Made by a program: the position numbers and the translations under genes. Below the pieces are notes generated by a model that saw nothing but the letters and a program-made list of their open reading frames with translations, was not told where the DNA came from and did no database searches. Positions 31,691-37,681 of a DNA stretch of 37,681 bases are shown here, in pieces (position 1 is the first letter of the stretch; every line of letters begins with the position of its first letter). The stretch comes from Streptomyces sp. SID486 (GTDB taxonomy: Bacteria > Actinomycetota > Actinomycetes > Streptomycetales > Streptomycetaceae), in NCBI RefSeq assembly GCF_009865385.1, contig NZ_WWJT01000104.1, positions 1 to 37,681 of the forward strand. Reading direction: 5' to 3'.

Positions 31691-32332
31691 TCAGCCGCTC
31701 CAGGCGGGGTGGCGTGGGTCGTCGGCGCGTACCAGGACGTCCGCCGTGCCGGAGGGGTCCGTCTCGGCTTCGTAGCGCTCGAAGGCGGGGAGGGTCCAGT
31801 GCTCGGTCTCGGCCGTGCGACGACGAAGGGCGCCCGGGGAGAGGAGGAGATGCACGGTCAGGTCGAAGGGGAACCAGTGACGCAACAGAAGGGGGCCATG
31901 AAGCAACAGCACCGCGCCGGGCGGGAGTTGGACGTAGGGGCTGCGGGTGGCCCGGTCCGTGGCCGGGTCCCACAGGTCGGGCAGGATCCGCCCGCTGCCT
32001 CCGGCATCGAGCGGAGCGAAGACCTCGCGCCACAGGGCGCCGGTGTCGAACCACCCGCCGTAGTACGACTCCGCGTCGCGCCGCCCGTGCTCCAGGCGCA
32101 GCGAGGCGGGTCGCAGAAACCCCTCGGTGCCGACGACCACCGAGGGCCGGCCGCGCACCTTCAGCGCCTCCCCCACCCGCGTCGCGAGGTCTCCCGGCCG
32201 AGCGGCCGGGGCCCCGTCGAAGCCGACGCGCGGCCATGCCCCCGCGTCGGCCGGCGCCGCGCCGGCCAGCCGGTCGGCGAGCTGCTCGGCGAGCCGGTCC
32301 CAGGTGATCGCTTCGAGTCGCACAGGCCCCAT
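31691..32332 (-). CDS. Uridine-kinase-like protein with degenerate P-loop
   Basis: This 213-residue protein resembles the Streptomyces 'uridine kinase' family. The strand-loop at the nucleotide site reads RVGFDGAPAARPGDLA (about residues 35-50), where a true kinase has G-x4-G-K-[S/T]; the Lys and Ser/Thr are absent. Later segments keep the kinase plan: SVVVGTEGFLRPASLRLEHGRRDAESYYGGWFDTGALWREVF (substrate-binding Asp/Tyr region), GAVLLLHGPLLLRHWFPFDLTVHLLLSP and a C-terminal RYEAETDP. From memory, relatives share the APAARPGD version, so this is a family trait rather than a sequencing error. Activity is doubtful. ATG 32332 has only a weak ribosome site. It lies 34 bp after the HxlR gene on the same strand and may be co-transcribed. 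Confidence 0.8.
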   Translation of the reverse strand: MGPVRLEAITWDRLAEQLADRLAGAAPADAGAWPRVGFDGAPAARPGDLATRVGEALKVRGRPSVVVGTEGFLRPASLRLEHGRRDAESYYGGWFDTGALWREVFAPLDAGGSGRILPDLWDPATDRATRSPYVQLPPGAVLLLHGPLLLRHWFPFDLTVHLLLSPGALRRRTAETEHWTLPAFERYEAETDPSGTADVLVRADDPRHPAWSG

Positions 32333-32366
32333 GATGCCTGGCGGTCCGGGAGGACGGCGAGGGCGG

Positions 32367-32759
32367 TCAGGCGGGGTGCCCGGCCGCGCGACGGGCCGCG
32401 AGCAGGTCAGGAAGGTGGGCCTCGCTCCAGGAGCGGGCCGCGTCGAGGAGGGGGATCAGAGTGCGGCCGAGGGCCGTGAGCGCGTACTCGACGCGGGGCG
32501 GGTTCTCGTCGTACGCGGTGCGGGTCACCAGGCCGTCACGCTCCATCGCGCGCAGGGTCTCGCTGAGGACCTTCGGTGTGACGGCCGGGAGTGGGACCCG
32601 TAGTTCACCGAACCGGCGCGGCCCCTCCTGGAGACAGCGGATGACCATGCCGGACCACTTGTCGCCGACCCGGAAGGGCATCGCGGAGGACGGACAGAGG
32701 GGGTGGAACATGTCGGGATCGAGAGGTGCGGAACGGTCGCGGTCCGTCGCGTCGGTCAT
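32367..32759 (-). CDS. HxlR-family transcriptional regulator
   Basis: This 130-residue winged-helix protein has the HxlR core: CPSSAMPFRVGDKWSGMVIRCLQEGPRRFGELRVPLPAVTPKVLSETLRAMERDGLVTRTAYDENPPRVEYALTALGRTL. A single Cys before the DNA-binding domain (position 22) is where redox-sensing members react with oxidants or quinones. ATG 32759 is 6 nt after TACGCT, so the mRNA should be leaderless. It is divergent from an NmrA-like NAD(P)-binding protein with overlapping promoters in a 98-bp gap, the usual sign that it represses or activates that gene, probably in response to an electrophile or quinone. Confidence 0.93.
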   Translation of the reverse strand: MTDATDRDRSAPLDPDMFHPLCPSSAMPFRVGDKWSGMVIRCLQEGPRRFGELRVPLPAVTPKVLSETLRAMERDGLVTRTAYDENPPRVEYALTALGRTLIPLLDAARSWSEAHLPDLLAARRAAGHPA

Positions 32760-32765
32760 CCGTCG

Positions 32766-32814
32766 AGCGTAGCGCCGGTTCCGTTGCGGTAACCGGGAGT
32801 GCGCCCCCTAACGT
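32766..32814. promoter_or_regulatory. Divergent HxlR / NmrA-like promoters
   Basis: Minus strand TACGCT (32771-32766), with GTTACC (32793-32788) as -35, drives hxlR. Plus strand TTGCGG (32784-32789) and TAACGT (32809-32814) could drive the NmrA-like gene. The -35 boxes overlap inside an imperfect inverted repeat GGTT...AACC (32777-32794), a likely regulator site. Confidence 0.45.
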
Positions 32815-32857
32815 CCTGGCCGAACGCGAACAGCAGCGGTGTGAGCGGGAGGTTGGG

Positions 32858-33550
32858 ATGAGTGACATCGTGGTCTTCGGTGCGGGGGGACGGGCCGGAC
32901 GGGCGGTGACAGCGGAGGCAGGCGCGCGGGGCTACGGGGTGACGGCCGTGGTGCGGGATCCGGCGCGGTATCCGGATCTCCGGGCGGACGGCGTCACGGT
33001 CGTACCGGGTGACGTCACCGATCGCGGGTCGGTCGGCGCGGTCGCGGCCGGGCATGCCGGTGCGGTGCATGCCGTATCGCCGTACAGCGGGCCGGAGCAG
33101 GGCTTCGACGCGTTGGACCCCGCGTTCTTCGTGAAGGCGGCCGACGCGCTGCTCGACGGGCTCGCCGAGGCAGGCGTGGGCAGGCTCGTGGCAGTGGGCC
33201 TGGGTGCGAATCTGCTCGGCGCGGACGGACGGCCGGTGATGGACGATCCGCTCGCGTTCCCCCCGGAGATCCGGCCGTTCGCGCTGGCGCACACGGCCGG
33301 GCTGCACCGGCTTCGGGAGCGTGGGGAGGGCCGCGTCGACTGGGTGATGCTCACGCCCGCCGGGCACCTGGAGCACGGCGGCGACCGGACGGGGAGGTAT
33401 CACGTGGGCGGGGAACGGCTGCCCGGCGGCGACCGCGAGCCGTGGCTGTCGTACGCGGATCTCGCGGTGGCGCTGGTGGACGAGATCGAGCGGCCGGTAC
33501 GACACCGCACGCGGGTTTCGGTGTTCAACTTTCGGGAGGAGGAGGGGTAG
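32858..33550 (+). CDS. NAD(P)-binding NmrA-like oxidoreductase
   Basis: This 230-residue Rossmann-fold protein of the atypical SDR (NmrA / NAD(P)H-binding) group has dinucleotide site IVVFGAGGRAGRAV at the N-terminus, then VVRDPARYPDLRADGVTVVPGDVTDRGSVGAV, then RLVAVGLGANLLG. There is no YxxxK catalytic pair, as usual for the group. The likely role is a quinone reductase or redox-sensing protein, inferred from the divergent HxlR neighbour. ATG 32858 follows GGGAGG by 5 nt. The C-terminal SYADLAVALVDEIERPVRHRTRVSVF is typical of the family. Confidence 0.9.
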   Translation: MSDIVVFGAGGRAGRAVTAEAGARGYGVTAVVRDPARYPDLRADGVTVVPGDVTDRGSVGAVAAGHAGAVHAVSPYSGPEQGFDALDPAFFVKAADALLDGLAEAGVGRLVAVGLGANLLGADGRPVMDDPLAFPPEIRPFALAHTAGLHRLRERGEGRVDWVMLTPAGHLEHGGDRTGRYHVGGERLPGGDREPWLSYADLAVALVDEIERPVRHRTRVSVFNFREEEG

Positions 33551-33673
33551 TTCGGGGCGACCAGGGGGGCTGCGGCCCGCCGGGGAACGGGCGGACACGC
33601 GGACGGCACCGGTCGTCGGGGCGGCGGGGAGGACGGCCACGGGAAGAGGGCGGGAGCGGAGCGGGAGGGGTGG

Positions 33674-34396
33674 GTGGTGACGGGGAAAGAACCGCGTATG
33701 GCGCTTCCCGCGACTCCCCGCACCCCCGGTCGCCTTGTCGTCGTCCAGCCGTTGAAACGCAGGCGGTGTGCCGGCTGCCGGCGCGGTCCGCTGTCGCTGC
33801 TGATGCTGGAGGACGGGGCGCCGCGTTGCCTGCACTGTGCCGACCTCGGGCATCTGGTCTTCCTGCCGCGTGGCGACACGGCTCTGACCCGCAGGGCGCG
33901 GGAGGAGAGCACGCTGTCGGCGGTGGTGGTGCGGTTCAACCGGCGCAGGAGCCGCTACGAACGCCAGGGCGTGCTCGTGGAGGAGGCCGCGCTGGCCCGG
34001 GCGGAGGCGCGTTGCCTGGCCGACGCGGAGGCGCGGCGCCGGCGCAGGGCGCGGGACGGACGGCGCAGGGCGGCGGAGGACGAGCGGTTCGCGGCCGCGT
34101 TCGCCGCGGAGATCCTCCGGCTGTTCCCCGGGTGTCCGGCCGAGCGGGCCCGGGCGGTCGCGGCCCACGCGTCGGTGCGGGGCAGCGGGCGGGTGGGGCG
34201 CAGCGCGGCCGGACGGGCGCTGACCGAGGGCGCGGTGATCTCGGCGGTCGTGGCAGCCGTACGGCATGTGGACACGCCCTACGACCAACTGCTGATGAGC
34301 GGGGTGCCACGATATGAGGCACGGCGCCGGATCGCGGCGGCTGTGGAGAGTGTGCTGCGGGGGTGGCAGGAGGCCGGGGAGGAGGACACCGGCTGA
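33674..34396 (+). CDS. DUF2293-type conserved protein
   Basis: This 240-residue protein has no assigned function. The N-terminus carries a zinc-ribbon-like set (RRCAGCRRGP, CLHCADLGH). A middle region (about 85-140) is a highly charged helix rich in Arg, Ala and Glu (ARAEARCLADAEARRRRRARDGRRRAAEDE), suggesting a coiled coil or nucleic-acid contact. The C-terminal domain (LFPGCPAERARAVAAHAS...RHVDTPYDQLLMSGVPRYEARRRIAAAVESVLRGW) resembles DUF2293, as I recall it. The start is uncertain: GTG 33674, GTG 33677 (best spacing, 8 nt, from GGAGG) or ATG 33698. There is no signal peptide or membrane segment. It stands between the NmrA-like gene and the DUF1772 gene, same strand. Confidence 0.8.
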   Translation: MVTGKEPRMALPATPRTPGRLVVVQPLKRRRCAGCRRGPLSLLMLEDGAPRCLHCADLGHLVFLPRGDTALTRRAREESTLSAVVVRFNRRRSRYERQGVLVEEAALARAEARCLADAEARRRRRARDGRRRAAEDERFAAAFAAEILRLFPGCPAERARAVAAHASVRGSGRVGRSAAGRALTEGAVISAVVAAVRHVDTPYDQLLMSGVPRYEARRRIAAAVESVLRGWQEAGEEDTG

Positions 34397-34542
34397 GGTC
34401 CCGGGGCGAGGAGGACACCGGCTGAGACCCCCGGGCGAGGAGGCCCGAGGAGGCCCCGAGGAGGCCGGGGGAAGGTGCGGGTGGCCTCCGTGGGGAGAGT
34501 GGCGAAGCCGGATCGGGCGTGGCAGGGAACAGGGGTGTGGAA

Positions 34543-35022
34543 ATGATCGACGGGCCGTTCTTCGTGCTGGTCGTGGCGGGGGTCCTGGGGACCGGGCTGG
34601 TGGCCGGTGTCTTCTGCGGGTTCTCGACCTTCGTGATGCGGGGTCTCGCCGCGCTGCCGCCCGCGCAGGGCGTCGCGGCGATGAACGCGGTCAACGTCGC
34701 GGCCGTGCGTCCGGCGTTCATGACCGTGTTCGCCGGATCGGCGGTCCTGAGCGCGCTGGTCTCGGTGGTGACGTTCGTCGTGTGGCCGGGCGAGGGGAAG
34801 GTGCTGCTGTTGCTGGGCAGCGCGCTGTACCTGTTCGGCTCGTTCGGGCTGACGATCGTCGCGAACGTGCCCCGCAACGACCGACTCGCCGGGCTCACCC
34901 CGGGGAGTCCGGAGGCCGCCGGGTACTGGCCGGTGTACGTGCGCGAGTGGACGTTCTGGAACCACGTCCGGACCGTCGCCTCGGCGGCGGCGTCCCTCAC
35001 CTACATATCGGCCCTCGCCTGA
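34543..35022 (+). CDS. DUF1772-family membrane protein (anthrone-oxygenase-like)
   Basis: This 159-residue protein has four hydrophobic segments. Typical DUF1772 features: FFVLVVAGVLGTGLVAGVFCGFSTFVMRGLAALPPAQGVAAMNAVNVAAVRPAFM near the N-terminus, VANVPRNDRLAGL in the loop, and YVREWTFWNHVRTVASAAASL at the end (Trp/Asn/His/Arg block). The family includes anthrone oxygenases of polyketide pathways and many uncharacterised proteins; no polyketide genes are here, so the function stays open. ATG 34543 has AGGGG at 7-nt spacing; GTG 34519 is an in-frame alternative. It is followed by an 11-bp stem hairpin. Confidence 0.88.
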   Translation: MIDGPFFVLVVAGVLGTGLVAGVFCGFSTFVMRGLAALPPAQGVAAMNAVNVAAVRPAFMTVFAGSAVLSALVSVVTFVVWPGEGKVLLLLGSALYLFGSFGLTIVANVPRNDRLAGLTPGSPEAAGYWPVYVREWTFWNHVRTVASAAASLTYISALA

Positions 35023-35361
35023 GCCCTGGGCTCGCCGGGGCCGGTCCCTCGCCCGAGTCCCGGACGCGCCCGGGACTCGGCCAAGCCCGGGCGTGCCCGG
35101 CCCACGCCTGGCCCTGGGCGTCCCCGGCCCCCACCGGAGCCCTCGGCGTGCCCGGTCCCCGCCTGAGCCCTTGCCGGGCCGGGGCTGTCCTGGACGGGGA
35201 GCGGTAGCGGCCGGTCGTGCCGTGGGGCCCGGAACAAAGCGCTTCCCGCCACTCTGCGCGGCCGTCGGCGGAGACGTATCGTGGCCGGAAGAGTGCCGCC
35301 CGAAGACGCACGGCCCTTCGTACACCCGGTGCCGCCGGTGCCCGTACGCGAGGAAGACGCC
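35023..35361. other. Intergenic region before gltD-like gene
   Basis: This 339-bp spacer starts with the hairpin at 35053-35080 and continues with GC-rich, partly repeated segments (GAGCCCT... and GTGCCCGG... occur several times to about 35180). Near the end TATCGT (35277-35282) is a possible -10 for the downstream gene. I see no gene in it. Confidence 0.5.
35053..35080. terminator. 11-bp stem hairpin after DUF1772 gene
   Basis: CCGAGTCCCGG (35053-35063) pairs perfectly with 35070-35080 around a 6-nt loop, 30 bp after the stop codon. There is no T-run, as is common in Streptomyces. Confidence 0.65.
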
Positions 35362-36849
35362 ATGGCCGATCCCAAGGGGTTCATGACCACGCCGCGCCAG
35401 GAGTGGCCGCGGCGGCCCGTCGAGCAGCGGGTGCGGGACTGGGACGAGGTGTACGTCCCGGGAGCGCTGCTGCCCATCATCAGCAAGCAGGCCGACCGCT
35501 GCATGGACTGCGGCGTCCCCTTCTGTCACCAGGCCTGCCCGCTGGGCAATCTCATCCCCGAGTGGAACGACCTGGTGTCACGGGAGGACTGGCGGGCCGC
35601 GAGCGACCGGCTGCACGCCACCAACAACTTCCCGGAGTTCACCGGCCGGTTGTGCCCGGCGCCGTGCGAGGCAGGGTGTGTGCTGGCGATCAACCAGCCG
35701 GCCGTCACCATCAAGAACGTCGAGTGCGCGATCGCGGACAAGGCGTGGGAGGAGGGGTTCACGCCGGCCCGGCCGCCCGAGCGGCTGTCCGGGAAGACGG
35801 TCGCGGTCATCGGTTCCGGCCCCACGGGACTGGCCGCGGCACAGCAGCTGACGCGGGCCGGACACACGGTCGCGGTGTACGAGAAGGACGACCGGGTCGG
35901 CGGTCTGATGCGGTACGGCATCCCCGAGTTCAAGATGGAGAAGCGGCATCTGGAACGGCGGATCGAGCAGATGCGGGCCGAGGGGACGAGGTTCCGTACC
36001 TCGACCACGGTCGGCCGGGACGTGCCGGCGGACGAGCTGCGGAGCCGGTACGACGCGGTGGTGATCGCGACGGGTGCGACGGCGTGGCGGGAACTTCCGG
36101 TACCGGGGCGGGCGTTGCACGGGATACACCAGGCGATGGAGTACCTGCCGCTGTCGAACCGGGTGTGCGAGGGGGACCTGGAGATCTCGCCGCTGTCGGC
36201 CGCCGGAAAGCACGTGGTGATCGTCGGTGGCGGGGACACGGGGGCCGACTGTCTGGGCACCGCGGTGCGCGAGGGGGCCGCGTCCGTGACCCAGCTGGAC
36301 ATCTACGCACAGCCGGGTGCGGAGCGCGACGAGGACAGCGAGCCGTGGCCGACGTACCCGAAGATCTACCGGCTGTCGGCGGCGCACGAGGAGGCAGGGG
36401 AGCTGCGGACGGCGCCGGCGGCGGACGCGGACGCACGGCTGTTCGCGGCGTCCACGCTGCACTTCGAGGGGGACGACAGGGGGTGGGTCCGGTCGCTGCA
36501 CGTGGTGGAGGTCGACGAGCGGCGGGAGCCGGTGCCGGAATCCGGGCGGACACTCCCCACCGACCTGGTGCTGCTCGCCCTCGGGTTCTCCGGTCCCGAC
36601 CGGGAGGACGGGGTGATCGACCAGCTGGGGCTGGCGCTGCAGCCGCGCGGCACCATCGCCCGCGACGACGGCTTCGCGACCAACGTGCCCGGGGTGTTCG
36701 CCGCGGGAGACGCGGCGCGCGGGCAGTCGCTCATCGTGTGGGCGATAGCGGAGGGACGTGCCGTCGCGGCGGCCGTCGACCGGTATCTGACGGGGCGTTC
36801 CCGGCTCCCGGCCCCGATCGCGCCCACGGACCGACCGATGGTGGTCTGA
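35362..36849 (+). CDS. gltD: Glutamate synthase small-subunit-type oxidoreductase
   Basis: This 495-residue flavoprotein is of the GltD class: it takes electrons from NADPH via FAD and passes them through [4Fe-4S] clusters to a partner, classically GltB, for glutamate synthesis. N-terminal cluster cysteines are intact (RCMDCGVPFCHQACPLGNLIP and CPAPCEAGC). The FAD site is VAVIGSGPTGLAAAQQLTRAGHTVAVYE, the NADPH site VVIVGGGDTGADCLG, and the terminal FAD motif GVFAAGDAARGQSLIVWAIAEGR. The sequence is full length. ATG 35362 follows GAGGAAG by about 7 nt; an in-frame GTG at 35281 would add 27 residues. No gltB lies within view on either side, so it may be a second, stand-alone copy with another electron acceptor. 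Confidence 0.93.
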   Translation: MADPKGFMTTPRQEWPRRPVEQRVRDWDEVYVPGALLPIISKQADRCMDCGVPFCHQACPLGNLIPEWNDLVSREDWRAASDRLHATNNFPEFTGRLCPAPCEAGCVLAINQPAVTIKNVECAIADKAWEEGFTPARPPERLSGKTVAVIGSGPTGLAAAQQLTRAGHTVAVYEKDDRVGGLMRYGIPEFKMEKRHLERRIEQMRAEGTRFRTSTTVGRDVPADELRSRYDAVVIATGATAWRELPVPGRALHGIHQAMEYLPLSNRVCEGDLEISPLSAAGKHVVIVGGGDTGADCLGTAVREGAASVTQLDIYAQPGAERDEDSEPWPTYPKIYRLSAAHEEAGELRTAPAADADARLFAASTLHFEGDDRGWVRSLHVVEVDERREPVPESGRTLPTDLVLLALGFSGPDREDGVIDQLGLALQPRGTIARDDGFATNVPGVFAAGDAARGQSLIVWAIAEGRAVAAAVDRYLTGRSRLPAPIAPTDRPMVV

Positions 36850-36873
36850 GCCGGAGCCCGGCGGGACCCGGCG

Positions 36874-37089
36874 GGAACGTGGCGCGCCGGGGGCAGCTGG
36901 AGTCCGACGGGACCGTGGCGCGCCGGGGGCAGCTGGAGTGCGGCAGGACCGTGGCGCGCCGGGGGCAGCTGGAGTGCGGCAGGACCGTGGCGCGCCGGGG
37001 GCAGCTGGAGTGCGGCAGGACCATGGCACGCCGCGGGCACGTGGAGTGCGACAGGACCATGGCACGCCGCGGGCACGTGGAGTCCGGCG
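36874..37089. repeat. 36-bp tandem repeat, six copies
   Basis: Six head-to-tail 36-bp units start at 36874, 36910, 36946, 36982, 37018 and 37054. Units 2-4 are essentially identical and contain the palindrome GGCGCGCC and CAGCTGGAG. Units 5 and 6 share several changes (CCATGGCACGCC, GGGCACGTGG) and form a subfamily. The array fills the gap between the gltD stop and the stop of the AhpD-like gene, so it is transcribed from both sides unless terminated. Confidence 0.92.
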
Positions 37090-37095
37090 GGACCG

Positions 37096-37681
37096 TCAGG
37101 CGGTGCGCTCGTCCGTGCCCGCCACCTTCCCCGTGGCCAGGGCCACGCGGTTCCACGTGTTGATCGTGAGGATCAGGGAGAGCACCTGGGCCAGTTCCTG
37201 GTCCCCGAAGTGGGCGGCGGCCTCGGCGTAGACGGTGTCGGGGACGCCGCCGTCGGCGACGAGGGTCACCGCCTCCGTCAGGGCGAGGGCTGCCTGCTCC
37301 TTCGGGGTGAAGAAGTGCCGGGCCTCGCGCCAGACGGCGACCATGTGCAGCCGGTCCTCGCTCTCGCCGGCCTTGCGGGCGTCGTTGGTGTGCATGTGCA
37401 GGCAGTAGGCGCAGTGGTTGAGGTGGGAGGCGCGGATCTGGATCAGTTCGACCAGGGCCGGGTCGAGGCCGGCGCGGGCGGCGGCGTCGAGCCCGATGAT
37501 CGCGCGGAAGACCTTCGGCGCGGCCTTCGCGAGGTCCAGGCGGGTGCGGGCGGCCTCGGCGGTGGCGACCCCGGTGCCGGAATCGGTGGTGCCGGTGGCG
37601 GTCGAGGTGGCGGCGGCGCTGGTCGACAGGGCGGCGGTGGTCGAGAGGGCAGCGGCGGTGGAGAGGGCAGCGGCGGTGGAG
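37096..37681 (-). CDS. Carboxymuconolactone decarboxylase / AhpD-like protein (5' end beyond window)
   Basis: 195 codons are open to the right edge with no ATG, GTG or TTG that could plausibly start it, so the start lies outside. The AhpD-type site is complete: a CxxC pair in HCAYCLHMHTND, with following His residues and a downstream E-R-L-H helix (SEDRLHMVAVWRE). The family gives peroxidase-coupled thiol-disulfide exchange or decarboxylation as small helical oligomers; this one is of the Streptomyces type annotated as CMD-family protein. The visible N-terminus is a low-complexity Ser/Thr/Ala/Leu segment encoded by 18-bp repeats (S-T-A-A-A-L). It is convergent with gltD, with the 36-bp minisatellite between. 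The family call is firm, the substrate unknown. Confidence 0.9.
   Translation of the reverse strand, partial: STAAALSTAAALSTTAALSTSAAATSTATGTTDSGTGVATAEAARTRLDLAKAAPKVFRAIIGLDAAARAGLDPALVELIQIRASHLNHCAYCLHMHTNDARKAGESEDRLHMVAVWREARHFFTPKEQAALALTEAVTLVADGGVPDTVYAEAAAHFGDQELAQVLSLILTINTWNRVALATGKVAGTDERTA
37621..37681. repeat. 18-bp in-frame repeat at the right edge
   Basis: Units begin at 37621, 37639, 37657 and 37675 (GGTGGAGAGGGCAGCGGC type) and continue off the window. On the minus strand each encodes S-T-A-A-A-L or a close variant, forming the N-terminal part of the AhpD-like protein. Confidence 0.75.

Noticed and set aside
36874..37089. Direct repeats considered as a CRISPR array or origin iterons
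   Set aside because: There are no unique spacers between the 36-bp units, no cas or replication genes nearby, and no AT-rich region.
36366..37156. Minus-strand open frames over the 36-bp repeats with 12-residue protein repeats
   Set aside because: A repeat of 36 bp keeps any stop-free frame open; there is no ribosome site and the frames run into antisense gltD.

Overview
The window is a piece of a high-GC actinobacterial chromosome, almost certainly Streptomyces. Third codon positions are strongly G/C, GTG starts and GTGA stop/start overlaps are common, and several genes start 6-7 bases after a TANNNT -10 box (leaderless). The gene order uvrC - uvrA - aroQ - terC - uvrB - glpQ - ogt - gltD matches what I recall of the S. 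coelicolor core chromosome around SCO1953-SCO1977; I could not check this. I see no mobile element, CRISPR array, tRNA or rRNA gene.

Layout. 1-3.7 kb: uvrC (3' end off the left edge), an XRE-like regulator and a Rieske lipoprotein. 3.7-6.6 kb: a repeat-rich spacer, then a LacI regulator and a PfkB sugar kinase behind a palindromic operator. 6.6-11.3 kb: uvrA, divergent from a DinB/MDMPI-fold protein and a metallo-beta-lactamase-fold hydrolase. 11.7-14.3 kb: a three-gene polar amino-acid ABC importer. 14.3-16.2 kb: aroQ and an MHS-family transporter. 16.2-21.3 kb: a minus-strand metal/tellurium block with a Ca2+/H+ antiporter-like protein, TerC behind a yybP-ykoY (Mn2+) riboswitch, a long TerD fusion and a canonical TerD. 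21.5-26.3 kb: uvrB, an MHYT membrane protein, secreted glpQ and ogt. 26.3-31.1 kb: a VOC protein, psuG-psuK (pseudouridine breakdown), a methyltransferase and a CorA-type Mg2+ transporter. 31.1-37.7 kb: an F420/flavin-type oxidoreductase, a uridine-kinase-like protein, a divergent HxlR/NmrA pair, DUF2293 and DUF1772 proteins, a GltD-type oxidoreductase, a 36-bp minisatellite, and an AhpD-like protein cut by the right edge.

How the genes connect. The strongest new signal is regulatory. uvrA, uvrB, uvrC and ogt are dispersed over 24 kb on both strands, yet each is preceded by the same composite promoter, (T/G)TGTC(A/G)GTG-N8-TANNNT. This is the RecA-NDp / PafBC-type DNA-damage promoter, not a LexA box. 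In three of the four the start codon lies only 6-7 nt after the -10, so these mRNAs should be leaderless. The second strong signal is a complete manganese riboswitch in front of terC: the 3' arm of its P1 helix is a perfect 10-base complement of the terC Shine-Dalgarno region, which gives a simple translational ON switch.

Other notable features are low-complexity extensions in all three Uvr proteins (UvrA tail, UvrB linker, UvrC linker), several minisatellite-like tandem repeats, an Ogt with Gln where the arginine finger is expected, and a uridine-kinase-like protein without a P-loop lysine.
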